DNA from: Maricaulis alexandrii
GTDB taxonomy: Bacteria > Pseudomonadota > Alphaproteobacteria > Caulobacterales > Maricaulaceae
DNA: 64,000 nucleotides
Assembly: GCF_005871165.1 (NCBI RefSeq)
Contig: NZ_SWKP01000006.1
Location: forward strand, 200,001-264,000
Direction of reading: 5' to 3'
A program made the translations under genes and the position numbers. A model generated the notes under the pieces. The model ran no database searches. It was not told the origin of the DNA and saw only the letters and a program-made list of their open reading frames with translations. Shown here in pieces: positions 16,780-26,840 of this stretch. The first letter of the stretch is position 1. Every line of letters begins with the position of its first letter.

Positions 16780-19700
16780 CTAGGCCTGTTCGGCAAGGCC
16801 GGGCAAGCCCTTCGCCTTGTCGGCCGCCCGGCGCAGACTGTCGGCCAGCTTGCGCTTTTTCAGGGACAGCCGGGTCAGGAAGACGAAAGCGGACGGGGCG
16901 AAGACCAGGGCCAGCACGGCCGATCCCGCAACACCGCCGACCATGGCCGAGGCAAAGGGCAGCCAGAAGCTGTCACCGGACAGGAGGAGCGGCAGAAATC
17001 CTCCGATCGTGGTGAGGGTTGTCGACAGGATATGGCGCGAGGCGTCCATCACCACGCGGGTGACAGAACCGGTTTCCAATGCGATCGCGCCGGTATCATG
17101 ACGCAAGGCTGACAGCACTACGATGGACCCATTGATGGACAGTCCGACCAGCCCCATCGAGCCGACAATGGCATTGAACCCCATCGGCGTTCCGAACAGC
17201 CAGACCCCGAACAGGGCGAGGCCGACCGACAGGAAGGCGACGACGAAAATGATCCCGGCATAGCGGAACGCGTTGAAGGCCAGCACCACGGATCCGATCA
17301 TCAGGACCAGGAGCGGCAGGGCCGTGCCGAGCAGGTCGGCCATGGCATTGCCCCGCTCGGCGGCTTCACCGGCGATGCGGAGGTCATAACCCGGCGGCAG
17401 CTCGATCTCGGCCGCCTCCAGCGCGCTGAAGAAATGGTCGAGCGCCGGGGCCGGCAGGGTGAAGGGATCCAGATAGGCGTAGACCGTATTCACCCGCATG
17501 CCGTCCTCATGGGGAATTGTGGCGACCTGGGGGGAAAGGGTGACATCGCCGAGCGCTGCGACCGGTGAGGCCAGAATGTCAGCGCCCGGCGATGCCAGGG
17601 GGGACCCTGCCACGGAAGCCAGGCTCGCCCGCCGGTCATCTTGGGCAATAACCCGGACGGGGAGTTCTTCCGTGCCTTCCAACACACTGCCACCGATCAC
17701 ACCGTCAAAATCACCGCGCAGACGGTTGGCGAGGTCTGCGAGACGAACACCGGCGAGTTCGGCCGAAGCCTCATCCGCCATGACGCGTGCGACCGGCTCC
17801 CCCCGTTCCAGGAGGGCGAGCGTGTGGGTCACCGTTGGAGTGGTGGCGAGAATGCCGCGGATTTCATGGCCGAGCCGGTCCAGCTCGCCCAGTTCCGGCC
17901 CGACAATGATCAGTTCGATCGGCGCGGGGATGGGCGGCCCCTGCTCGAAAGGCAGGGTCAGAAAGCGCGCATCGGGGAATTCCTGCATCACGCGGCGTTG
18001 CAGGTCCGGCAGGATGCGGGCGGTGGCCTCGGCGCTTTCAGTGCGGACGAAGCCGGCAGCATAGTTCGGCGCGTCGGACCGGTTGCCGACGACATTGTAA
18101 TAAGTGCGCGGTGCACTCTCCCCGATAACCCAGCTGACCTGTTCGATCCCGTCATAGGACAGGATCAGTTCCCGGGCACGCTCGGCCTGGCGGCGGGTTT
18201 CCGCGATGGAGGCCGTGGACGGCAGTTCCAATTCCATCTGGAACATGTCGCGATCGGTCGGCGGGAAGAATTGCACCGGCAGGGTGGAGGCCGCGAAGAA
18301 GCCGGCCACCGGCAGGACCACGCCGGCCAGAAGCCCGATCCAGGGCCGCGCGCTGATCGTGTCGAGCAGGCGGCGATAGACCGGTCCGAACGGGCCGGCC
18401 CCCAGGCCATGACGCCAGAAACGGCGTGGCGCATGGACCAGGTCGGGATCATCGAACCAGGCGGCAAAGGCGCTGACCACGGTCAGGGCCAGAACCAGGG
18501 ACGAGGTGATCGCGAAGATCACGGAAATCCCGATCATGGAGATGAACTCGCCCGACGCGCCCGGCATCAGCGCGATCGGCGCGAAGGCGAAGACAGTCGT
18601 GGCCGTGGACGCCAGAAGCGGGGCAAACAGCAAACGGACCGAGGTTTCCAGCGCTGCGAGAGGCGCCTGCCCGCGCTGGCGCAAGAGGCGGTATTCATCC
18701 ACCACGACAATCGCATTATCGATCAGCAGGCCGAGCGCGACGACGAGGCCGGTCACCGACATCTGGTGCAGGGGCTCATCATAGAGGCGGATCAGGACGA
18801 GGACGGCCAGAACCGTCAGCGGCAGGGCCGACCCGACGATCAGCGCTGCGCGCCACCCCATCATGAAGAAGAGGACGGCAAAGACGATCAGGGCCGCCAC
18901 GGCCAGATCTCGGGCCAGACCGTGCAGGCGGTCATCGACATAATCGCCCTGTCGAAAGACCGTATCGACCCGCACGCCGGGGACGCTGTCGGCAAAGTCG
19001 GCGATCACCGTATCGGCGGCATCCGACCAATGGTCCACGCGAAGTTCGGGCTGGAGATAGGCGGCCACGAGCACCGAGCGGCGGCCATCGACCAGGGCGA
19101 GAGACCGCACCGGGTCGCGGGCATCCTTCACCACTGTTGCAATATCGGCCAGGCGGATGAAGGTCCCGTCCTCGGCCTGGCCGACGGGAATGTCCCGGAT
19201 CCGGTCCAGACTGTCGAATTCCCCGGCCACCTCGACAGACAGGTCGACGGCGCCGGCGCGCAATTCACCGGCCGGGGCCTTGGAATCCGCGCGGGCGGTG
19301 AGCTGCGCCAGATCGGTGATCGACAGCCCGAGGGCGGCGAGCTCATCCGGATCGGCTTCGACCCGGACTTCCTCTTCCACACCGCCGAAGACTTCGGTCT
19401 TTTCGGTGCCGGTCAGGTTTTGCAGACGCGCTTCCAACTCGTCCGCGAGACGCGTGAGGATGGCGGGATTTTCCGCGCCCTGCCCGTCCCAACTGAGGGC
19501 CACGATCATAGTGGCCGCGCCGACATATTGCCGCTCGACCTGCGACGGCAGGGCTTCGGCCGGCAATTGCGATTGCACGCCGGCCACGCGTTCCCGGATC
19601 AGCGTCCAGGCCTGATCGACTTCCGGCGGGGACAGGTCTTCGCGAACCTGCAGCGTAATCACGGAAATGCCGGAGCGGGAATTGGAACTGGTATCATCGA

Positions 19701-19923
19701 TCTCGGCGAGACCGTGGATGGCGTCCTCGATCGGTTCGGTCACCAGGGCTTCGACGCGCTCGGCGGACGCGCCCGGGAAGACGGTGACCACCGTGCCGAA
19801 GCGTTCGGTCAGCGACGGGTCTTCCTGGCGCCCCAGCGACATGAAGGCGCCCAGCCCTGCCGCGATCAGCAGGATCACGCTGAGCAAGGTCAGGCGTGGA
19901 AAGCGGTAGAAGAGCGTGCTCAT
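16780..19923 (-). CDS. RND efflux transporter permease subunit (AcrB/HAE family)
   Basis: 1047 residues, the full length for an RND pump. TM1 is at the N-terminus (LTLLSVILLIAAGLGAFMSL) and two large periplasmic loops are present. TM4 carries the proton-relay aspartates (GLLIDNAIVVVDE), and there is an FAPSAFVFLTRLSLKK end. The porter domain GxxGE-type segments fit HAE-type drug efflux rather than metal pumps. Its start overlaps the stop of the adaptor gene by four bases, and a TetR gene lies upstream. No outer-membrane factor gene is in the cluster, so it would use a TolC encoded elsewhere. Confidence 0.93.
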   Translation of the reverse strand: MSTLFYRFPRLTLLSVILLIAAGLGAFMSLGRQEDPSLTERFGTVVTVFPGASAERVEALVTEPIEDAIHGLAEIDDTSSNSRSGISVITLQVREDLSPPEVDQAWTLIRERVAGVQSQLPAEALPSQVERQYVGAATMIVALSWDGQGAENPAILTRLADELEARLQNLTGTEKTEVFGGVEEEVRVEADPDELAALGLSITDLAQLTARADSKAPAGELRAGAVDLSVEVAGEFDSLDRIRDIPVGQAEDGTFIRLADIATVVKDARDPVRSLALVDGRRSVLVAAYLQPELRVDHWSDAADTVIADFADSVPGVRVDTVFRQGDYVDDRLHGLARDLAVAALIVFAVLFFMMGWRAALIVGSALPLTVLAVLVLIRLYDEPLHQMSVTGLVVALGLLIDNAIVVVDEYRLLRQRGQAPLAALETSVRLLFAPLLASTATTVFAFAPIALMPGASGEFISMIGISVIFAITSSLVLALTVVSAFAAWFDDPDLVHAPRRFWRHGLGAGPFGPVYRRLLDTISARPWIGLLAGVVLPVAGFFAASTLPVQFFPPTDRDMFQMELELPSTASIAETRRQAERARELILSYDGIEQVSWVIGESAPRTYYNVVGNRSDAPNYAAGFVRTESAEATARILPDLQRRVMQEFPDARFLTLPFEQGPPIPAPIELIIVGPELGELDRLGHEIRGILATTPTVTHTLALLERGEPVARVMADEASAELAGVRLADLANRLRGDFDGVIGGSVLEGTEELPVRVIAQDDRRASLASVAGSPLASPGADILASPVAALGDVTLSPQVATIPHEDGMRVNTVYAYLDPFTLPAPALDHFFSALEAAEIELPPGYDLRIAGEAAERGNAMADLLGTALPLLVLMIGSVVLAFNAFRYAGIIFVVAFLSVGLALFGVWLFGTPMGFNAIVGSMGLVGLSINGSIVVLSALRHDTGAIALETGSVTRVVMDASRHILSTTLTTIGGFLPLLLSGDSFWLPFASAMVGGVAGSAVLALVFAPSAFVFLTRLSLKKRKLADSLRRAADKAKGLPGLAEQA

Positions 19924-21053
19924 TGGGCCCGGGCCTCGATTCGGGCCGGCACAACGGACTGGCCGGGTGTGACCCTCTGGATGCCGCCGGCGAGGATCAT
20001 TTCACCGGCATTGACGGCACCGCGGACGAAGGCGCGGTCAGTTTCGACGCGCAGGGCTTCCACCGGACGGGCCTCCAGGGCGTGGCCCTCGCCCTCTTGC
20101 GGCACCAGGACGTAGACAGACCAGAGACCCCGGCGGCCTTCAGCCAGCGCCTGGGTGGGTACCCAGAAACCGGCCTGTTCCATGGGCGTATCCAGCGAGA
20201 GCCGAATGACTTCACCGGCCGCAATGCCGCTGGCCTGATCCAGGTCGAAGACAACGGTGACGGTCCGCGATTGCCGGTCCACCACGCCTGTGGTGGCGCG
20301 GAAGCGGCCCGGCACACGGCCCGCAGGCGTCACGAAGTCCAGCACATCACCCATGCTGAGGCCGGCGGCGGTATCGCGCGGCAGGCCGACCCGGACTTCC
20401 AGCGCCCCGGCCTCGACCAGTTCGAGCAGAGCCTGTCCCGGTTGGGCGATGGCGCCCTCATCAGCAAAACGCGCCGTGATCACACCTTCGAACGGTGCCG
20501 TCAGGACCGACAAATCCCGCTGCACGCGCAAGGCGTCGGCGGCCGCGGCGGCCGCGTTCTGGCGGGCCTGGGCGGCGCGGGTCGAGGTGATGACCTCGTC
20601 AAAGCGCTGTTGCGAGATATGGCCGCGCTCGAGCAATTGGGCCTGGCGGTCCTGTGTGTCCTCGGCGAGTGCGGTCTGGGCGGCGGCTTCGGCGGTCTGG
20701 GCATCGGCGGCAATGATCTGGGCGTCCAGGGCCCGCGTATCCAACCGGGCCAGGACATCGCCGACCGCGACACGGTCGCCGACATCCACAGTCAGCGCAT
20801 CCAGACGGCCGGCCCGCTCAAAGCCAAGCGCGGTTTCGCGCCGGGCTGCGACAAGGCCGGGATAGAGGTCTTCCACGGCGAGACCGGCATCATAGTCCGC
20901 CTCGATCACGGAGACCGGCAGGGGCGGCGGGGGCGGCAGAGCCGAATTGGCTTCCGCCCGCAAGGTGGAGACACCGAATACAAGAATGGCCACACCGATT
21001 GCGGCACCCGCCACCATCGATCCGGCTCCCAGAGGTCGTTTGTATAGAGACAT
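19920..21053 (-). CDS. RND efflux periplasmic adaptor (HlyD/AcrA family)
   Basis: 377 residues: an N-terminal membrane anchor (GSMVAGAAIGVAILVFGV), a biotinyl-lipoyl half (GFERAGRLDALTVDVGDRVA, given in part), an alpha-helical hairpin rich in Ala/Gln (about residues 90-160, IIAADAQTAEAAAQTALAED), then beta-barrel and proximal domains. It joins the RND pump to an outer-membrane channel. I chose ATG 21053 because the signal anchor starts there; the frame extends 14 codons further upstream. Confidence 0.9.
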   Translation of the reverse strand: MSLYKRPLGAGSMVAGAAIGVAILVFGVSTLRAEANSALPPPPPLPVSVIEADYDAGLAVEDLYPGLVAARRETALGFERAGRLDALTVDVGDRVAVGDVLARLDTRALDAQIIAADAQTAEAAAQTALAEDTQDRQAQLLERGHISQQRFDEVITSTRAAQARQNAAAAAADALRVQRDLSVLTAPFEGVITARFADEGAIAQPGQALLELVEAGALEVRVGLPRDTAAGLSMGDVLDFVTPAGRVPGRFRATTGVVDRQSRTVTVVFDLDQASGIAAGEVIRLSLDTPMEQAGFWVPTQALAEGRRGLWSVYVLVPQEGEGHALEARPVEALRVETDRAFVRGAVNAGEMILAGGIQRVTPGQSVVPARIEARAQ

Positions 21054-21151
21054 GCCTGCACCCTCGCCTGTCAGATGCAGGGAGATGTAGGACACTGAAC
21101 GTCGTTTGAAAAGTGAACGCCGTTAAATTATTTTCGTATTCGCCTCATGCA

Positions 21152-21796
21152 TCAATTCATGAGACCCCGAATGATCATATCCGCATGGACATCGATCACC
21201 GAGTCCAAAGTGACATGCTCTGAGCCCGGAATGCCGTTCGGGAACTCGTCCAGGCAGACGATCAGCTGCGTCAGACCGTGCAGGCTGGCCCAGACGCTTT
21301 TGGCGAAGACCCGCGGATCTCCGGCCCGGAAATTGCCCTCCGCCTGACCTTGTTGGATCATTTCGACCAGGGCCGCCTCGGCCTCGAAGGCGACTTCCTT
21401 TTCCTCGTGCAGATGCGGCTTGGCCGTCACGGACGGCGCGAAAGCCATCATGTAGTGATTGGGCTCTTCCATGCCGGTTTCGATATAGGCCCGCATGCAG
21501 CGGGCGCAGAGCTGGGCAGTGCCGCCGCCCTCTTCCATCGCTTCATTGATGCGCGCCATCAGACGCTCAAAGAACATCTCGCGAATGGCCGTGAACAGGT
21601 CATCCTTGGAGGCAAAATACTTGTAGATGGCCGCCGGCGAGTAATCGATCGCCTCCGCCAGCCGCCGCATGGAGATCCCCTCTTCCCCATCGGTGGCAAA
21701 AATGGTTTCTGCGGCGTCGATGATCGCTTCGCGCACCTTGCGCCGACGACGGTCGGCCGGCGTGTCATCGACGTCCGTGCTTGCTTCAGCAGCCAT
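21152..21796 (-). CDS. TetR/AcrR family transcriptional regulator
   Basis: About 214 residues. The N-terminal helix-turn-helix reads AAETIFATDGEEGISMRRLA, then YSPAAIYKYFASKDDLFTAI, the TetR hallmark. The C-terminal ligand domain is less conserved (TetR_C-like, WASLHGLTQLIVCLDEFPNG). It lies upstream of the RND operon on the same strand, with a 98-base gap, and is the likely repressor of the pump. The start is ATG 21796; an in-frame GTG at 21805 is an alternative. Confidence 0.9.
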   Translation of the reverse strand: MAAEASTDVDDTPADRRRRKVREAIIDAAETIFATDGEEGISMRRLAEAIDYSPAAIYKYFASKDDLFTAIREMFFERLMARINEAMEEGGGTAQLCARCMRAYIETGMEEPNHYMMAFAPSVTAKPHLHEEKEVAFEAEAALVEMIQQGQAEGNFRAGDPRVFAKSVWASLHGLTQLIVCLDEFPNGIPGSEHVTLDSVIDVHADMIIRGLMN

Positions 21797-21903
21797 GTTT
21801 ATCACTCACTCCCCGGCTCGCATTTGAGCCTGCCCGTCACTAGGTATACCGATCACGGACTGAATTGGTCAAAACTGCCACACACTTCCGGGACAACCCT
21901 GTC

Positions 21904-22527
21904 ATGAATGATGAACCGACCCAGCTCGCTTTTCCCGCCCCTGGCGAACGCCTGGCGCCGCACCATGCCAATGCCGAGACCCTCGCCCTCTTGAGCCGGC
22001 GCCGGTCAACCGTGGCGCTGGCCATGAACGAGCCGGGACCGTCCGCGGAACAGGTCGATCAGCTGATCGCGATTGCCAGCCGGGTCCCCGATCACGGCAA
22101 GCTGGCCCCCTGGCGCTTCATCGTCTTCCAGGGCGAGGCCCGCACACGCTTCGGTCAGACCCTGGGCCAGGTGTTCAAGGCGAAAAATCCCGATGCGAGC
22201 GATGAACAAGTGGCTTTCGAGGCGGGCCGGTTCGAACGGGCCCCGCTGGTCATCGCCGTGATTTCCTCGGTCACCGAGAACCACAAGATCCCGGAATGGG
22301 AGCAGGTCCTGTCGTCGGGAGCCGCCTGCCAGAACCTGCTGATTGCCGCCTCGGCCATGGGTTTCGGCGCCCAGTGGCTGACGGAATGGTATGCCTTTGA
22401 TGCGGATGTGAACGCCGAACTCGGTCTGGGACCGAGCGAGCGGATCGCCGGCTATCTCTATGTCGGTTCGGCCGAGGACGAGCCGGTGGAACGCGTCCGC
22501 CCGGCCGCGCGCGTCGATCACTGGTAG
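21904..22527 (+). CDS. Nitroreductase family protein (YdjA-like)
   Basis: 207 residues. The FMN-binding signature is SRRRSTVALAM (Arg trio, about residues 30-40), with PDHGKLAPWRFIVFQG and GAACQNLLIAASAMGFGAQW typical of the YdjA subgroup. It should be an FMN-dependent NAD(P)H oxidoreductase acting on nitro or quinone compounds. ATG 21904 was preferred to a TTG 13 codons upstream. It is divergent from the TetR gene; the 107 bases between may hold its promoter. Confidence 0.88.
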   Translation: MNDEPTQLAFPAPGERLAPHHANAETLALLSRRRSTVALAMNEPGPSAEQVDQLIAIASRVPDHGKLAPWRFIVFQGEARTRFGQTLGQVFKAKNPDASDEQVAFEAGRFERAPLVIAVISSVTENHKIPEWEQVLSSGAACQNLLIAASAMGFGAQWLTEWYAFDADVNAELGLGPSERIAGYLYVGSAEDEPVERVRPAARVDHW

Positions 22528-22972
22528 GACGAGACCGCCCCGTTTTCGGCAAGGTGAGCAATTCCAAGGCGATACACGAACCCCGTTCACGTAGAACCGG
22601 ACAGACTGCCCCTCATATTTCATGCAGATTGGCCGTTTGCGGCCCGGGATTTCGTTAAGCCGCCTGCCGGCATCCTGGCTGGCTCCGGCCGCTGGCACGA
22701 GGGGCACAACCTCACATCCAACAGGACGGCAGTCCAATTTGGCGTTTGCCGCCAAAGATTTGCAAAAAAGCCGCGCCCTTTATGCCAAGGACTGCAAATT
22801 TACATTTCGAATTTTTCCGTAATTTAACGGCGTCGAATTTCCTACTCAAATATAAACACTTGCGCATGTCATATAACTGTAACTCCCGCCGCTGACCCGG
22901 CATCAGCCTCCGCCTTAGTTAATCACATCCGGCCCCTTTCAGGCACGAGGGTCGCCGGTGAAGGAGACAGGC
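22528..22972. other. AT-richer non-coding stretch upstream of the chemoreceptor
   Basis: 445 bases with no supported gene. AT content rises at 22780-22880, which could hold the chemoreceptor promoter, but no box is clear enough to name. AAGGAG at 22960-22965 is the ribosome site for the next gene. Confidence 0.4.
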
Positions 22973-24937
22973 ATGCGAGGGCTCAAAGGGCTTCCAGTTT
23001 ATTTTCGCGTCGGCATTCTGGGCGGGCTGATCGGTTTCACCCTGATCTCCCTGGCCGCCACCCTGTGGTATTCGGATCGCGCCACGAGCGCGGCCCTCGA
23101 ACGCCAGCAGAATTTCGCCCAGATCGAGCGGCTGGCGCTGGAAGTCGAGATCGGTGCCCTGCAGATGCGCCGGCGTGAGAAGGATTTCCTTCTGCGCCAG
23201 GAGACCCGCTATTTTGACGCCTATCTGGCCGATGCGGCACAGGTCTCGGCCCATCTCGAAGAGATCAGCGATCTGGATGCCCCGGCCGAGATCAATGCCG
23301 CCATCGAGCACCTCGTCGAAGCCATGCCACTGCATGAGCGCACCTTCGCCAGCGTGGTCGAGGAACAGACGCGTCTGGGCCTCTCCCATGACACCGGCCT
23401 GCAAGGCGAACTGCGCAGCGCGGTCCACAATGTGGAAGAGCGCCTGGAAAGCTTTGGCGATGCCGAACTGACTGTGCTCATGCTGATGATGCGCCGGCAC
23501 GAGAAGGACTTCATGCTTCGCGGCAGCGCCCGATACATCGACAGTTTCGACCAGCGCCAGACCGAGTTCGCAGACCTGCTGGCTCAGCGTGACTATTCTG
23601 ATCGCGACAAGGCGGACATCACGGCCCTGATGGCCGACTATGCAAGCGGCTTCCACGCCTGGGCAGAAGGCGAACTGGCAAAGCAGGACACCGTGTCCGA
23701 GCTCAGCGCAATCTTCGCCACGATGGAACCGGATTTCGACACGATCATGAACCGGGCGCGCCAGGAAGGCCGGGCTGCCAGCACCGCCCTACAGTCGGAT
23801 CGCCAGCAGATTCGCGTCCTGACCATGAGCATTGTCGGCGGCATCGCCGTGATCGCCGGCCTGCTGTGCTGGCTGGTGAGCCGCTCCATTGCCCAACCGG
23901 TCAATGACCTGACGCACGCCATGGGCGATCTGGCCAATGGCCAGACGGACCAGACCATCCCGGCCACCGACCAGGGCGGTGAAATCGGCCAGATGGCGAA
24001 GGCTGTGGTCTTCTTCCAGAAGAGCCTGATCGAAGTGGAACGCCTGCGGGCCGAACAGGCCGAAGCCGATGCCCGCGCAGCTGAAGAGAAGCGGCGCATC
24101 ATGAATGAGATGGCGGATGAGTTCGACGCTTCGGTCGGCTCTATCGCCGAGGATGTCGCCAGAGCGGCCGTGAACATGATCGCCGTTTCGGACCAGCTGC
24201 GCTCGACGGCGGCCCAATCGGACGAACGATCCGCCATCGTGGCCAGCGCCGCCGAGGAAACCTCCGCCAATACCCAGGCTGTGGCCTCGGCTGCCGAGGA
24301 GCTCACCAGCTCGATCCGCGAGATCACGCGTCAGGTGAATGAATCCCAGGGTCTGACCGGTGATGCAGTGCAGGAAGCCGGCGTCACGCGGGAAACCATG
24401 TCCGGCCTGTCCGAAGCGGTCACCAAGATCGGCACGGTGGTCACCCTGATCCAGTCCATCGCCGAGCAGACCAATCTTCTCGCGCTCAACGCCACGATCG
24501 AAGCCTCGCGCGCCGGCGATGCCGGCAAGGGCTTCGCGGTGGTCGCATCCGAAGTGAAGGCGCTGGCCGACCAGACGGCCCGGGCCACACACGAAATCGC
24601 CGACCAGATCGATGCCATCCAGAGCTCTGGTGACCGGGCCGTGACGGCCATCTCCTCGATGACCGGCCTGATCGACAAGGTCTCCGAAAGCACGACAGCC
24701 ATTGCGTCGGCCATCGAGCAGCAGGATGCCGCCGCCCGCGAGATTGCCAACAGCGTCTCCCAGGCCGCCGCCGGGACCAGCCAGGTCACGGAAAGCATCG
24801 CCGCCCTCTCGGGCAATGTCCGGGAAACCGATGAAGGCGCGGCCAGCGTTCTGCAAGCAGCCCGCGGCGTTTCAGGCGACACGGATCGCCTGAAATCAGC
24901 GCTCGCCAGCTTCCTCGAACAGATCCGTGCCGCCTAA
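22973..24937 (+). CDS. Methyl-accepting chemotaxis protein with HBM sensor domain
   Basis: 654 residues. TM1 is at about residues 11-32. The periplasmic part carries the helical bimodular (HBM) signature twice: [11 protein letters not shown] (about 66-76) and [11 protein letters not shown] (about 173-183). TM2 is about 285-303 and HAMP about 304-358. The signalling tip contains [20 protein letters not shown] and [23 protein letters not shown] receptors such as Pseudomonas McpS sense organic acids. ATG 22973 has AAGGAG six bases upstream. There is no C-terminal CheR-docking pentapeptide. The porin gene follows 18 bases later. Confidence 0.93.
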   Translation: MRGLKGLPVYFRVGILGGLIGFTLISLAATLWYSDRATSAALERQQNFAQIERLALEVEIGALQMRRREKDFLLRQETRYFDAYLADAAQVSAHLEEISDLDAPAEINAAIEHLVEAMPLHERTFASVVEEQTRLGLSHDTGLQGELRSAVHNVEERLESFGDAELTVLMLMMRRHEKDFMLRGSARYIDSFDQRQTEFADLLAQRDYSDRDKADITALMADYASGFHAWAEGELAKQDTVSELSAIFATMEPDFDTIMNRARQEGRAASTALQSDRQQIRVLTMSIVGGIAVIAGLLCWLVSRSIAQPVNDLTHAMGDLANGQTDQTIPATDQGGEIGQMAKAVVFFQKSLIEVERLRAEQAEADARAAEEKRRIMNEMADEFDASVGSIAEDVARAAVNMIAVSDQLRSTAAQSDERSAIVASAAEETSANTQAVASAAEELTSSIREITRQVNESQGLTGDAVQEAGVTRETMSGLSEAVTKIGTVVTLIQSIAEQTNLLALNATIEASRAGDAGKGFAVVASEVKALADQTARATHEIADQIDAIQSSGDRAVTAISSMTGLIDKVSESTTAIASAIEQQDAAAREIANSVSQAAAGTSQVTESIAALSGNVRETDEGAASVLQAARGVSGDTDRLKSALASFLEQIRAA

Positions 24938-24955
24938 GACGACAGGACACCCCCA

Positions 24956-26149
24956 ATGCGCAAATCCATCTCTCTTCTGGCGCTCGCCCTGGGCGCCTGT
25001 CTGACCCCGTCCGCCCTGGCTCAGGACAATGGCTGGGATCGCCTGGCCGAGTATCAACGCGTGCCGTCCTGGCAGAGCGAAGACGGCGAGTTTTCCATCA
25101 AGCTGCGCGGCCGGGTCTTCTACGATCTGGCGGACGTGGACTGGTCGAGCCCGAATGGCGGTGGTCAAGGCGATCGGGACGAGTTCCGCACTGCCCGTCT
25201 GGGCGTGCAGGGCCAGTATGGCGATTTCAAATTCGTCGCCGAGTTCGACTTTTCCAGTGCCGACAACAAGCCCAATGACGTGTTCGTCCAGTACGCCAGC
25301 CCGGTCGGCAATGTCCGCTTTGGCCATTTCAAGACGATGAACTCGCTCGACGAGCAGACCTCCTCGCGTCACATCACCTTCATGGAGCGCGGCCTGTCGA
25401 CCGATCTGTTCGGCCTGGACCGCCGGATCGGACTGGCCTGGTTCTGGTCGAACGAAACGGTCTACGCGGCGGCCGGCGTGTTCGGCGCGCCCATGGACGA
25501 CAATTTCCGCTTTGCCGAACGCGATGACAGCCGGGCTCTCGCGGCCCGCATCGCCTGGTCCGACGAAATCGGCGATACACGCCTGCACCTGGGCGGCTCC
25601 TGGCGCCGGCTGGATCATGACCAGGGCCTGCGGGTCCGCGCCTACCCGCAGGCGCATCTGTCCAACCGCTTCCGCGCGGCCGACTACCGCCCGGGCTCGG
25701 CCCTGGGCGAGGCCGACCGGTCCGACTATTTCGGCCTGGAAGCCGCTGCGGTCCGCGGCCCCTTCCACGCCCAGGGCGAGCTGAGCCGCCTGCAGATCGA
25801 TGGTCCGGCCGGCGATCCGGCCTTTGACAGCGCTTACGTTCAGGCCGGCTGGTTCCTCACCGGTGAGAGCCGCAATTATTCCATGTCCAAGGCCGCCTTC
25901 GACCGGACCCGTCCGGCGCGCTCACTGCGCGAGGGCGGTCCGGGCGCTTGGGAAATCGCCGCGCGTCACGACGTGACCGATATGAGCGATGCCAATCTGG
26001 GTCACTACCGGGCCACGAGTGTCGGCGTGAACTGGTACCCGCTCGATCATGTCCGCGTGACGGCCAATTATGTTACTGCGGAACTGGACGCCCCGGCCTT
26101 CAGCGAAACCAGCGATACGCTGCAAATGCGCCTGCAGTTCGACTTCTAG
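24956..26149 (+). CDS. Phosphate-selective porin O/P family outer-membrane protein
   Basis: 397 residues. A Sec signal (cleaved after ALAQ, about residue 23) is followed by an OprP/OprO-type start (GEFSIKLRGRVFYDLADVDW) and alternating beta-strands to a terminal Phe (MRLQFDF), the outer-membrane insertion signal. Family members form 16-stranded channels for phosphate or pyrophosphate, but many alphaproteobacterial members have unknown substrates. It lies 18 bases after the chemoreceptor, so the two probably share a transcript. Confidence 0.88.
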   Translation: MRKSISLLALALGACLTPSALAQDNGWDRLAEYQRVPSWQSEDGEFSIKLRGRVFYDLADVDWSSPNGGGQGDRDEFRTARLGVQGQYGDFKFVAEFDFSSADNKPNDVFVQYASPVGNVRFGHFKTMNSLDEQTSSRHITFMERGLSTDLFGLDRRIGLAWFWSNETVYAAAGVFGAPMDDNFRFAERDDSRALAARIAWSDEIGDTRLHLGGSWRRLDHDQGLRVRAYPQAHLSNRFRAADYRPGSALGEADRSDYFGLEAAAVRGPFHAQGELSRLQIDGPAGDPAFDSAYVQAGWFLTGESRNYSMSKAAFDRTRPARSLREGGPGAWEIAARHDVTDMSDANLGHYRATSVGVNWYPLDHVRVTANYVTAELDAPAFSETSDTLQMRLQFDF

Positions 26150-26164
26150 AGATCATAAATCCCA

Positions 26165-26189
26165 TCTGCCCGTTCACTCGCCGGGCAGA
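26165..26189 (+). terminator. Hairpin after the porin gene
   Basis: Perfect 8-bp stem TCTGCCCG (26165-26172) and CGGGCAGA (26182-26189), 15 bases after the porin stop. The downstream sequence is only weakly T-rich (CACCTTTC), so it may be a weak or protein-assisted terminator, possibly serving both strands because queF converges here. Confidence 0.5.
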
Positions 26190-26240
26190 CACCTTTCAGC
26201 GGGCGCGCCTTCACGGGTGCGTCCGTCTTGTTTGGGGGGC

Positions 26241-26702
26241 TCAGCCGCGGCCGCGATATCCGGGCACGTCCTGCTCCGGGATCCAGACACCCTTGGGCGG
26301 CTCGCCGGTGGCGAAGAAGACGTCGATGGGGATGCCGCCGCGCGGATACCAATAACCGCCAATGCGCAGCCAGACCGGATCCAGTTCCTTCACCAGGCGC
26401 TGGCCGATGCCGGTCGTGCAGGCTTCGTGGAAGGCCCCGTGATTGCGGAAACTGCCCAGATAGAGCTTGAGCGACTTGCTCTCCACGATCCACTGGTCCG
26501 GCACATAATCGATCACCAGATGAGCGAAGTCCGGCGCGCCGGTCACCGGGCAGAGCGAGGTGAATTCCGGGCAGACGAAGCGCGTCATGTAGGGCGCGTC
26601 ACACGGGTTCGCGACCCGCTCCAGCTCGGCGGTCTCGGGATTGTCGGGCAGCGGTGTCGAGGCACCGAGCTGACCCAGAGCGTCATAGCGATTGTCGGTC
26701 AT
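26241..26702 (-). CDS. queF: NADPH-dependent 7-cyano-7-deazaguanine reductase
   Basis: 153 residues, the short YkvM-type QueF. The catalytic Cys is in [16 protein letters not shown] (Cys and Asp, about residues 49-60). The QueF motif [20 protein letters not shown] is complete. It reduces preQ0 to preQ1 in queuosine synthesis for tRNA wobble modification. No other que genes are nearby. Confidence 0.96.
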   Translation of the reverse strand: MTDNRYDALGQLGASTPLPDNPETAELERVANPCDAPYMTRFVCPEFTSLCPVTGAPDFAHLVIDYVPDQWIVESKSLKLYLGSFRNHGAFHEACTTGIGQRLVKELDPVWLRIGGYWYPRGGIPIDVFFATGEPPKGVWIPEQDVPGYRGRG

Positions 26703-26840
26703 GGCGGGGAGTTAGCGGCGAATACGCTGGCTGGCAAGACGGAGGACCGCCTCTCCGGTATCAACACACGCCCAACCCAATAAGTTGACCCCTGCTGCAA
26801 AGCAATTTTAGGTTAATTTCAGTCATCTTCGGGGCGCCAG

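Noticed and set aside
17641-20115. An 824-codon plus-strand frame opposite the RND pump genes
   Set aside because: Composition is His/Gly/Gln/Arg-heavy with no domains; the opposite strand encodes complete RND and adaptor proteins.
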